Below, piece by piece: positions 1-6,234 of a DNA stretch of 7,282 bases (positions are counted from its first letter, which is position 1; the number at the start of each line of letters is the position of its first letter). Source of the DNA: an uncultured Bacteroidales bacterium (GTDB taxonomy: Bacteria; Bacteroidota; Bacteroidia; Bacteroidales; UBA932); contig CAKUSF010000110.1 of the NCBI GenBank assembly GCA_934678915.1, positions 1 to 7,282 on the forward strand, given 5' to 3'. Below the pieces are notes generated by a model. That model saw nothing but the letters and a program-made list of their open reading frames with translations. It was not told the DNA's origin and searched no databases. The position numbers and the translations under genes are program-made.

Positions 1-25
1 CCGAGACAATCTCCGCAAAAGGTGC

Positions 26-54
26 TGTCAAATCCGAAAATATTCTTACCTTTG
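26..54 (+). promoter_or_regulatory. Putative Bacteroidota sigma-ABfr promoter (-7 box 47-54)
   Basis: Positions 47-54 read TACCTTTG, a perfect match to the Bacteroidota -7 consensus TAnnTTTG, followed by CAAC as is common in this phylum. The -33 region is poor: no TTTG lies at the expected 19-21 bp spacing, and only TGTCA at 26-30 is loosely similar. Transcription from here would start near 61 and run straight into a 7-bp perfect hairpin (GTTTTGG 59-65 with CCAAAAC 75-81). It could drive the small ORF at 71 or serve as a distant promoter for the large lipoprotein gene at 358. No comparable motif was seen in 240-357. Confidence 0.4.
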
Positions 55-70
55 CAACGTTTTGGTGCAG

Positions 71-238
71 ATGCCCAAAACATTACATATTGATGAAAGT
101 GTTTTCGCACTATCCTTCAAAGAAAATCTGGCAGTTTTCTATAAAGCTAAGGATGAACGACAGCACCGTCATCTGTATCAGCTTGCGTGTACTCTACACC
201 CAACGATACAGGTGTGGGGATTGTTTCAGTCTATTTAG
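71..238 (+). CDS. Doubtful 55-aa ORF downstream of the promoter-like motif
   Basis: An ATG at 71 opens 55 codons ending in TAG at 236-238, beginning MPKTLHIDES. It is too short to be in most ORF calls. The only support is its position 17 bp after a good -7 promoter box. The protein has no signal peptide, membrane segment or motif I recognise. Other readings of the same DNA are about as protein-like: a plus-frame stretch ending in TGA near 306 (GIVSVYLALGF...) and a minus-strand frame ending near 231. This makes a decayed gene or random ORFs as likely as a real small protein. The start codon lies inside the hairpin loop at 66-74. Confidence 0.2.
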   Translation: MPKTLHIDESVFALSFKENLAVFYKAKDERQHRHLYQLACTLHPTIQVWGLFQSI

Positions 239-357
239 CTTTAGGTTTTGCCAGAACCTTCTTTGAGATAGACGAAATCGGCTCCACACTTTCTTTATAT
301 TCATGAAAAAACTTCCTGATAGAAGCCGGACGGGAACTGAACCAATAACAGAACGAC

Positions 358-3300
358 ATGAAAAAAGTATTTTCATTGGGCGTATTGATTGTTCTGACCT
401 TGCTTCTGTCAGGCTGCCACAAAGGCCTGAAGAGGGACATCCGAAACATCAAAGGCCGGCTGGACCAGATTGAGAACGTCGAGATCAAGACCATCAACCA
501 GCAAATTACTCAAATCAACGCATCAATTCCGAAACTTGAGCAGACAGACAAGGAACTGAAAGGTTGCATCGAGGCTCTTCAGAAGACATCTTCCGAATTG
601 AAAAAATCTATCGATGAGATTGACGGGAAGATCAAGACCATTAGGGAGGAAATTGGCACCTCCGGTTCGGAAATTCTATCTAAACTAGAGTCCGTCAAAT
701 CAAGCCTCGAAGGCAGACTGGACAAGATTGATCAGACCATCTTGACGCTAAAGGCGAAGGACGCTGAACTGGAAGGCAAGATCAATGACTTGAAAGACTA
801 TGTTGACGGGAAAGATTCCGGCACACGGGACTGGGTATTGGCGACATTCGCCACCATCGACCAGTACAACTCAGTTATCGGGAGCGTCACCGCCATCCAG
901 AAGAGCATCGAGAGCCTCAATTCCTCAGTGGAGACTTTGGAGAAGGACCTTAAGGAAAGGGTGAATCAGGAGATAGAGAAAGCCCTTGAGCCTATCCGTG
1001 ACCAGATCGCAGCGGAGGTCGTCAAGTCCGTCACGGAGACCATCAACACCACCGTCACGACAGTCAGAGCCGAGATCGAGACCGCCTACAAAGCGGAGAT
1101 CAAGGCCTCAATCGAGGGTCTGGAGAAGTCCCTTAAGGAGTGGGTCAACAGCGCTCTCACCGGTTATTACACAATCTCCCAGACTGATGCCAAACTTGAT
1201 GCTTTGAAAGCCGAACTGGAGGGAAAGCTCTCTTCTCAGAAATCCTATCTCGAAGGGCTAATCAGTGCTCTATCCACCGACCTCACGACAAAGATTACTA
1301 ATAACACCACCCTAATCACCAACCTCAGCAACGAACTTACCACCGTCAACGAGGAAGTGAAGAAATATTCCCAGACCGTGATCGAGAACACGAACAAGAT
1401 CTCGGAGATCTCGCAGACCATTGTCAAGAACACCACCCAGATCACAGATGACTCTAAGATTGTTGAGGAACTGAAAAACCAGATCAGCGTTCTTCAGACC
1501 GAACTGAACACTAAAATCAGCGAATTGGAGATAAGGATCACTACTTCTACAGTGGAAAAGGAGACCATCGTCAAGGAGATAGAGACCGTCAAGACAGAAT
1601 ATTCAGAGAAAATCTCCAATCTCCAGACCGTGCTTGAGGGGAAGATAGCGGAGAACAAGGTTCAAATCGACAACAACAAAGCGCAGATTGAGGCCAACCG
1701 TAAAGCTATAGAGGAGAATGCTAAGGCGATAGCAGAACTTAGAGCACAATCTTCTGCAGAGTCGATCGCGAAGAACACTGAAAAAATTGCTGAGAACGCT
1801 AGGGCCATCGCTGAGCAGGCCAAGTTGATTGCTGAGAATGCGTCCGCCATCACGGACAATGCTACTGCCATAGCCGAGAACACGAAGCGCATCACCGCCC
1901 TTGAGAAAGGCCTCCTCGACACCAAGTCCGAGATCACCAACGCCTACAAAGCTGCTATCAAGGTCGCTATTGAGGACCTTGACGGCAAACTGACTGGTGA
2001 GATTGCAGAAAGGGTTCTTGAGGTTAACAACCGCGTCACCGATGAGGTCAATGCCATCAACGATGCGATGGAGGCTCTCACGAAAAGGGTCAAGACCCTT
2101 GAGGACGAGGTTGCAGCGCTTAAAGTGAAGATGTCTGGCTACGACACGTCAATAACAAACCTTGGCGACAAAATCACCACTATCAACGAGCAGATTGCTG
2201 CCATCAACACTACGATTGAGAACCTCCAGAAGACCAATGAGGAGCTAAAGGAATATATCAAGAATATTCAAGCCCCATCGGATGAGCTGAAAGAGTCCAT
2301 CGCAGCCGCTGACAAGAAGATTGACGATGTGAAGGCTGCACTTGACAAGGCTATTGAGGACGCGAAGGCAAGCGATAGCGCGATGAAGGAGGAACTGGTC
2401 AAGTCAATTGAAGACGCCAAGGCCGATGTCATCTCCCAGCTTACCTCGCTGCGGACCGAGATGACCGAGAAACTTACCCTGCTCAATGAGACTGTCACCA
2501 CTCTGGAAAGCAAAAGCAAGGAGATTGAGTCCAAGGTCACCGAACTGAAGACCTTCGTCACCGAGCAGATCTCCTCCACAAAGGACTGGGCCACCGCCAC
2601 TTTCTTGACCCTTGAGGAATATTCAAAAGTCGTCTCCGACGTGACCTCGATAAAGGAGACCATCACCAACCTCACGAAGTCCCTCACCGAGATGGAAAAC
2701 AAACTCAGGACGCAGTGGAAGTCCGACATCGAGACCGCCATCGCCCCGGTCAAGAAACAGATCGAAGACGCCGTTACCTCCATCACCAATGAATATACCA
2801 GCGCGATCTCTGCGGCGAAGTCCGAGGTTACCGAGGCCTATAGGGCCGAGATGAAAGTGGAGTTAGGCAAACTAGAGGAATCCCTCAAGACGTGGGTGAA
2901 CTCCAAGTTCGACTCCTACTGGACCATCACCGAGACCCAGGCCAAACTAGATGCCCAGAAATCCGACCTTGAGGCGCAACTGAAGGCCCAGAAGGAATAT
3001 CTCGAAAGTCTTATCAATAACCTCAAGCCAGGCACCTCCGAGAGCGAGAACCGCACCCTGATCGACAACCTGACCAAGGAGTTGGAGACCGTAAAGAAGA
3101 TCGCCTCCGACAACGCCTCTGCCATCGAGACCCTCCGTTCCGCCCTGACCAAGGCAACTGAGGACATCACTAAGGCCTACAAGGAAGCCATCACCTCTGC
3201 CATCAATGAATATGACGGCACGATCACCGGCAAGATAGACGCAAAGATCAGCGACTTGAACTCCACCATCAACACCAAGGTCTCCGAGATCAACAGCCGC

Positions 3301-4308
3301 ATCGACGCCCTCGACACTCGCATGAAGACCCTTGAGGACTCCCTGTCCGCAATCAAGTCCCAGATTAGCGCCCTCCAGGACGAGATTAATGCCCTGAAAG
3401 ACAAACTCTCCAACATAATCGGCCGCATGGTCTCCATCTCCCACATCCCGACCTACGCTGACGGTGCCGAGAACGTCCCGTGCTCGATGTCCGGCTCGAC
3501 CATCGTCCCCGGCTCCTTCACCCTGCGCTTCGAGATCCAGCCCGCCAGCCTCGCTGAGGACCTTGCCGCCAACTGGAACACCGCCCTCTCCGTGAAGGCA
3601 GTCTATACCAAGACCCGCGCTGCGGCCGGTGATTTCGTAACCCTTCTAGTAGAAGGTGCTACCGCCTCAGACGGCATCCTCACCGTCACAGTCTCAGGAA
3701 CAAACCTTGACAACTATGCCTTTGTACATCGTAATAATCCTGTAAGCGTACGCCTTAAAATATCTGACGGCACCAATGAGATTGCCTCGGATTACATTCA
3801 ACTCACTCCAGTTGGTGTGGATTATATCGACAAGAACGGCATAAACTTCGGCCATGGTATAATTATAGAGAATGCAATCTGGGCTCCAGTTAATTGTGGA
3901 TCAACGGAATCAGATTTATATGGTATGTACTATGCTAGAAATGATGCATCCAGTGCCTGTCCAGAAGGATGGCGCTTACCTAGCCCAGATGAATATACTA
4001 TTTTAACAGGAATTTCTTCTGAATTCATAAGTGATCATGGAATATATGGACGTTGGTTTTATGGTAATGAAAATTTCCATTTTAAGGAAACTCCAACAGT
4101 GTTTTTCCCAGCCTCAGGTTATTCCTATCCCGATTATCCTAATATGATATCAGACAAAGACGTAAAGGGCATATATTATACATCTGAAATGAAGGTCTCT
4201 TCTGATGGTTTTTTATCATATGGCTTCGATTTTAATAAACAAACAAGTTCACGTATCATACGCTTGAATTCAAGTTATAGCTATTCAGTGCGATGTGTGA
4301 AAGAATAA
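358..4308 (+). CDS. Giant coiled-coil lipoprotein with beta domain and C-terminal FISUMP domain (predicted surface fibre)
   Basis: The 1316-aa protein starts at ATG 358, chosen because it opens directly onto a lipoprotein signal peptide: MKK, a hydrophobic core, then LLSGC with the lipidated Cys at residue 20. Residues ~25-1022 are almost continuous Glu/Lys/Ile/Ala-rich coiled coil. The region is an internal duplication: 145-305 matches 729-887, including paired Trp punctuations (W159/W744 in DWxxATF, W262/W846 in xWVNS); 43-100 matches 605-660; 526-590 matches 936-1000. Copy A has about 180 extra residues (~330-515), rich in IxxN[TA]xx heptads, a motif known from trimeric coiled-coil stalks. 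Residues ~1023-1155 look like a beta-rich domain seen in Bacteroides coiled-coil lipoproteins. Residues ~1162-1316 fit the FISUMP pattern: IWAPVNC, GMYYARND, CPEGWRLPSPDEY, GIYYTSE and terminal SVRCVKE. Role is inferred: lipid-anchored envelope fibre with a distal binding tip. GC drops sharply from about codon 1122 onward. Ligand and assembly are unknown. Confidence 0.93.
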   Translation: MKKVFSLGVLIVLTLLLSGCHKGLKRDIRNIKGRLDQIENVEIKTINQQITQINASIPKLEQTDKELKGCIEALQKTSSELKKSIDEIDGKIKTIREEIGTSGSEILSKLESVKSSLEGRLDKIDQTILTLKAKDAELEGKINDLKDYVDGKDSGTRDWVLATFATIDQYNSVIGSVTAIQKSIESLNSSVETLEKDLKERVNQEIEKALEPIRDQIAAEVVKSVTETINTTVTTVRAEIETAYKAEIKASIEGLEKSLKEWVNSALTGYYTISQTDAKLDALKAELEGKLSSQKSYLEGLISALSTDLTTKITNNTTLITNLSNELTTVNEEVKKYSQTVIENTNKISEISQTIVKNTTQITDDSKIVEELKNQISVLQTELNTKISELEIRITTSTVEKETIVKEIETVKTEYSEKISNLQTVLEGKIAENKVQIDNNKAQIEANRKAIEENAKAIAELRAQSSAESIAKNTEKIAENARAIAEQAKLIAENASAITDNATAIAENTKRITALEKGLLDTKSEITNAYKAAIKVAIEDLDGKLTGEIAERVLEVNNRVTDEVNAINDAMEALTKRVKTLEDEVAALKVKMSGYDTSITNLGDKITTINEQIAAINTTIENLQKTNEELKEYIKNIQAPSDELKESIAAADKKIDDVKAALDKAIEDAKASDSAMKEELVKSIEDAKADVISQLTSLRTEMTEKLTLLNETVTTLESKSKEIESKVTELKTFVTEQISSTKDWATATFLTLEEYSKVVSDVTSIKETITNLTKSLTEMENKLRTQWKSDIETAIAPVKKQIEDAVTSITNEYTSAISAAKSEVTEAYRAEMKVELGKLEESLKTWVNSKFDSYWTITETQAKLDAQKSDLEAQLKAQKEYLESLINNLKPGTSESENRTLIDNLTKELETVKKIASDNASAIETLRSALTKATEDITKAYKEAITSAINEYDGTITGKIDAKISDLNSTINTKVSEINSRIDALDTRMKTLEDSLSAIKSQISALQDEINALKDKLSNIIGRMVSISHIPTYADGAENVPCSMSGSTIVPGSFTLRFEIQPASLAEDLAANWNTALSVKAVYTKTRAAAGDFVTLLVEGATASDGILTVTVSGTNLDNYAFVHRNNPVSVRLKISDGTNEIASDYIQLTPVGVDYIDKNGINFGHGIIIENAIWAPVNCGSTESDLYGMYYARNDASSACPEGWRLPSPDEYTILTGISSEFISDHGIYGRWFYGNENFHFKETPTVFFPASGYSYPDYPNMISDKDVKGIYYTSEMKVSSDGFLSYGFDFNKQTSSRIIRLNSSYSYSVRCVKE
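1294..1893 (+). repeat. Array of IxxN[T/A]xx heptads (N@d trimeric coiled-coil signature)
   Basis: Protein-level repeats inside the giant lipoprotein. Ile (or Val) recurs every seven residues with Asn three residues later. Residues I313/N316, V341/N344 and I355/N358 are isolated instances with the full NT motif. I430-L461 carries N433, N440, N447 and N454. I470-I512 carries N473, N480, Q487, N494, N501 and N508. The two runs are separated by a 12-residue step, a break in heptad phase. Buried Asn at core position d in IxxNTxx heptads is established in trimeric autotransporter stalks, where it binds anions and favours trimers. The underlying DNA is too diverged to count as a tandem DNA repeat. 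Confidence 0.8.
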
Positions 4309-4388
4309 ATAGGTGAATAATAATCTCAGTTGGGAAAGTAATCATTTGCTTGTTCCGGCTGAATAGTAACAACAAAATATTAATCATT

Positions 4389-4643
4389 ATGTGTAAAATT
4401 CAAATTGATGGTAATGATGTAAAGACCTTTACCAAACCAGTAAAATGGGATGAAATCAAGAATGTAGTATCAGATCTAATGAAATCATCCCCATTCCTTT
4501 ATGTAAAATCTGTGGAAATATCAACTACATTTCTTCCTGAAGATAAAGCTTATCTTATAGAATTAGAAAAGAGTAAAAAGGAAAGTGAAAGTCCCGAACT
4601 TGACGCATTCCGTAAGAAGCTTGCTAATCAAAGGAATAAGTGA
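4389..4643 (+). CDS. Small hypothetical protein, 84 aa
   Basis: I do not recognise this protein. The ATG at 4389 is preferred over an in-frame TTG at 4350, which would add 13 residues in DNA that looks intergenic. It begins MCKIQIDGNDVKTF, has no signal peptide or membrane helix, and ends in a highly charged Glu/Lys/Ser-rich tail (residues ~58-84). It is therefore probably a soluble cytoplasmic protein with a small mixed alpha/beta body and a helical tail. It lies 80 nt after the giant lipoprotein gene with no terminator-like hairpin between them, so readthrough is possible. It is in AT-rich DNA: 4501-4560 has 17 G/C of 60 by hand count, against 39 of 60 at 3481-3540. This suggests an origin different from the fibre stalk. 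Confidence 0.7.
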   Translation: MCKIQIDGNDVKTFTKPVKWDEIKNVVSDLMKSSPFLYVKSVEISTTFLPEDKAYLIELEKSKKESESPELDAFRKKLANQRNK

Positions 4644-4668
4644 AGGTAAGTAGTGAGAATTAAAGTGT

Positions 4669-4872
4669 ATGAGTCAAATTTGTAAACATCGAAAAACCAT
4701 AAATCAAGGCGGTTTTCAGGTTGTAAAGTGTGACCTTGGTAGAGATCTGCTTTCCTTGAGATCTATATTACTTAAGGATGTGTTGCTCAATAGAAGTTGT
4801 CCTACAACAGATGAGTGCATCCTGGAAATTCATGAACAGCCCCTATGCCAATTTTATGAACCATCTAATTAG
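4669..4872 (+). CDS. Small Cys/His-rich hypothetical protein, 67 aa
   Basis: This protein is unrecognised. The ATG at 4669 is the only good start, 26 nt after the previous stop, so the two small genes are probably co-transcribed. In 67 residues it has five Cys (C5, C21, C44, C50, C60) plus H7 and H55, arranged as CxH near the N terminus, then VxCD, then CPTTDEC, then EIHEQPLC. The spacing suggests one metal-binding site (zinc or possibly iron-sulfur), but no family is identified. There is no signal peptide or membrane segment, so disulfide bonding in the periplasm is unlikely. It is AT-rich like its neighbours. The hairpin at 4898-4957 follows its stop by 25 nt and could end this two-gene transcript. 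Confidence 0.65.
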   Translation: MSQICKHRKTINQGGFQVVKCDLGRDLLSLRSILLKDVLLNRSCPTTDECILEIHEQPLCQFYEPSN

Positions 4873-4897
4873 GCATTAATTCAGTTCTTTTCAAAAC

Positions 4898-4957
4898 TAT
4901 GCACTTTAGGCGTACAAGCCATAATCGTGTAAGATATGACGTGGCTTAAAGTGCATA
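4898..4957. repeat. Perfect 11-bp inverted repeat with nested second stem
   Basis: TATGCACTTTA at 4898-4908 is the exact reverse complement of TAAAGTGCATA at 4947-4957. Inside, AGCCA at 4917-4921 can pair with TGGCT at 4942-4946, and CGT 4926-4928 with ACG 4939-4941, giving a bulged long hairpin. It sits between the 67-aa gene and the two-TM gene. There is no U-run after it on the plus strand; on the minus strand the stem is followed by GTTTTGAAAAG. It may be a weak terminator, a regulator binding site, or the trace of a mobile element. Confidence 0.75.
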
Positions 4958-4993
4958 ATCACCAATAATATAATGTAAGAGATTAAGCATATA

Positions 4994-5659
4994 ATGATGT
5001 GTACAAATAATAACGTAACTATTACCAGTGTGCTACTATTGATAATTGCACTGATTTCTCCATACCTATTTACACTCCCATGTTTTTGGGAAAGATTCAA
5101 CTTTTCCGAGACGGGGAGTATCGGTAGCACTATAGGAGGAATCACAGCTCCATTCATTGGACTGCTAAATGCCTTTCTGTTATATAAAACACTTATAGAG
5201 CAGGTAAGGTATAATCAAAGAACGTTTGTTCTTTCATTAATAGAATCACTTAATCAACAAGACTCTTCTTTCAGCGTTGTATATTCTGTACAATCAAACG
5301 AAATCGCATATTCATTAAGGAGACTTCGGTCTGTGGTAGCGGATTACGATTGCTCAAAGGATGCAAACTTGACTTTCCCTCAATCAAGTGTTGAATCTAT
5401 ATGCGATTTTTTCGATGTGACAATATTAAAGTTAAACATAATTAAAGAACTAAGTCAAAAGGCTTCGTCAGAGATTAAATGCTATGTTGACAAAGTTATC
5501 AGCGACTATGCTATGTTAATCGTTCAAATTTGCGAAGCATTTATTTCAAGTCCGTGTATGATTGTAGCTGCAGATATTGATGAAGATAAAAAAGTAATTG
5601 ATGCCAAAATAAAAACATTCAGGGAGTTGAAGACCTTGGCACAAAGCGTATTATCATGA
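4994..5659 (+). CDS. Two-TM membrane protein resembling the putative phage abortive infection (AbiC-like) family
   Basis: The 221-aa protein has a first hydrophobic segment at ~8-30 and a second at ~45-66. Between them lies FSETGSIGSTIGGITAPFIG, a Gly-rich pattern (xxGxIGxxIGGxxxPFxxL) typical of two-TM proteins annotated as putative phage abortive infection / AbiC-like. The remainder (~70-221) is a helical cytoplasmic region without catalytic motifs that I can see. ATG codons at 4994 and 4997 are equally possible starts. Its TGA stop overlaps the barrel gene's ATG in an ATGA (5656-5659), suggesting translational coupling. It is AT-rich (5581-5640 has 20 G/C of 60), while the next gene is GC-richer at once. 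Family resemblance is from memory of the motif. Defence activity is inference, and a plain envelope or sensory membrane protein is an alternative. Confidence 0.82.
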   Translation: MMCTNNNVTITSVLLLIIALISPYLFTLPCFWERFNFSETGSIGSTIGGITAPFIGLLNAFLLYKTLIEQVRYNQRTFVLSLIESLNQQDSSFSVVYSVQSNEIAYSLRRLRSVVADYDCSKDANLTFPQSSVESICDFFDVTILKLNIIKELSQKASSEIKCYVDKVISDYAMLIVQICEAFISSPCMIVAADIDEDKKVIDAKIKTFRELKTLAQSVLS

Positions 5660-6225
5660 AATACATCAAACTCATAGCGGTCATCGCAGCGATGACCATC
5701 TGCGGGACGGTGTCCGCGCAGGAAAACTTTTTCAAGGTGTCATATTCTAATGTCGCTATCAAGGCGAGTTCGGGAGGAATTTCCCTTACAGAGAATCTAA
5801 ACGGACTCTCGGTCGGCGTGTCACAGGCGCGGGCGCTGCCGGGTGAACTGCCTTTCCTCTACGAATATGGCGCTGACCTGCTGATGGCGTTCGGTGACAA
5901 TAATTCCACCCTCGTCTCAGCGGTGGTGCCGGTCAACCTGATGTACAGGCTTGACCTTGGCCAAATCCAGTTGATTCCGTTCGCCGGTCTCAACCTGACC
6001 GCACATATCATCGGCCAGAACAAGTACGATAAATATACTTACAACTGGTTCAAGAAGTCTGAGGGTGTCGATGCCAGCAACCGCTTCCAACTCTGCGCCC
6101 AATTCGGAGCCAAGGCACTTTATGGCAAATATTTCCTCGGAATATCCTACCATCCGTCCCTCACCAACTTCGATGACAACACCAGCCTCAACATTCTCAA
6201 CGTCTCCGTCGGACTGACGTTCTAA
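5656..6225 (+). CDS. Outer membrane beta-barrel protein, 189 aa
   Basis: A typical Sec signal peptide (MKYIKLIAVIAAMTICGTVSA, probable cleavage A21-Q22) is followed by alternating hydrophobic/polar strands ending in LNVSVGLTF with a terminal Phe, the classic outer-membrane barrel insertion signal. Strand pairs are visible around ~74-100 (YGADLLMAFG, VPVNLMYRL), ~104-118 (IQLIPFAGLNLTAHI) and ~143-168 (FQLCAQFGAKALYGKYFLGISYH). The mature size of about 168 aa fits a small 8-stranded barrel of the Bacteroidota OMP_b-brl type. It has no TonB-dependent plug and no OmpA-like peptidoglycan domain. The start overlaps the upstream stop (ATGA), and 9 nt separate it from the next lipoprotein, so the two are very likely one operon. 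Substrate is unknown; a structural or assembly role for the envelope is plausible given the fibre upstream. Confidence 0.88.
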   Translation: MKYIKLIAVIAAMTICGTVSAQENFFKVSYSNVAIKASSGGISLTENLNGLSVGVSQARALPGELPFLYEYGADLLMAFGDNNSTLVSAVVPVNLMYRLDLGQIQLIPFAGLNLTAHIIGQNKYDKYTYNWFKKSEGVDASNRFQLCAQFGAKALYGKYFLGISYHPSLTNFDDNTSLNILNVSVGLTF

Positions 6226-6234
6226 CCAATCGGA

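Larger units (their letters stand above)
1..357. other. Leader region with no recognisable gene
   Basis: Apart from the promoter-like box at 47-54, the hairpin at 59-81 and the weak ORF at 71-238, I find no gene here. Several short open frames on both strands (to about 306 on plus, and to about 231 on minus from within the start of the lipoprotein gene) give moderately protein-like peptides. None is long enough or recognisable. The region may be a long 5' leader for the gene at 358, or the worn remains of a displaced gene. Confidence 0.5.

Noticed and set aside
231..497. Minus-strand 88-aa ORF whose end reads like a natural charged C terminus
   Set aside because: Its first half is antisense to the lipoprotein signal region and the rest is too short and unrecognised; competing frames are equally protein-like.
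1662..1940. Minus-strand 92-aa ORF, Ala/Phe/Ser-rich
   Set aside because: It is the antisense shadow of the AIAEN heptads in the lipoprotein gene; its repetitive composition follows from the codons on the other strand.
2268..2789. Minus-strand 173-aa ORF
   Set aside because: Lies wholly opposite the coiled-coil region; a Ser/Val-rich translation is what Glu/Lys/Asp/Thr codons give in antisense. No start context or motif.
2947..3444. Minus-strand 165-aa Gly/Val/Leu-rich ORF
   Set aside because: Antisense shadow of GC-rich coiled-coil copy B, without a recognisable domain.
358..4308. Phage tail fibre or tape-measure origin for the long coiled-coil protein
   Set aside because: It has a clear lipoprotein signal peptide and a FISUMP domain, and no other phage structural gene is present.
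4350..4388. TTG start extending the 84-aa protein by 13 residues
   Set aside because: The extension lies in spacer-like DNA and a normal ATG is available at 4389.
4898..4957. Integron attC-like site
   Set aside because: The inverted repeat has roughly the right size, but the required GTTRRRY/RYYYAAC core sites are absent and there is no integrase in view.
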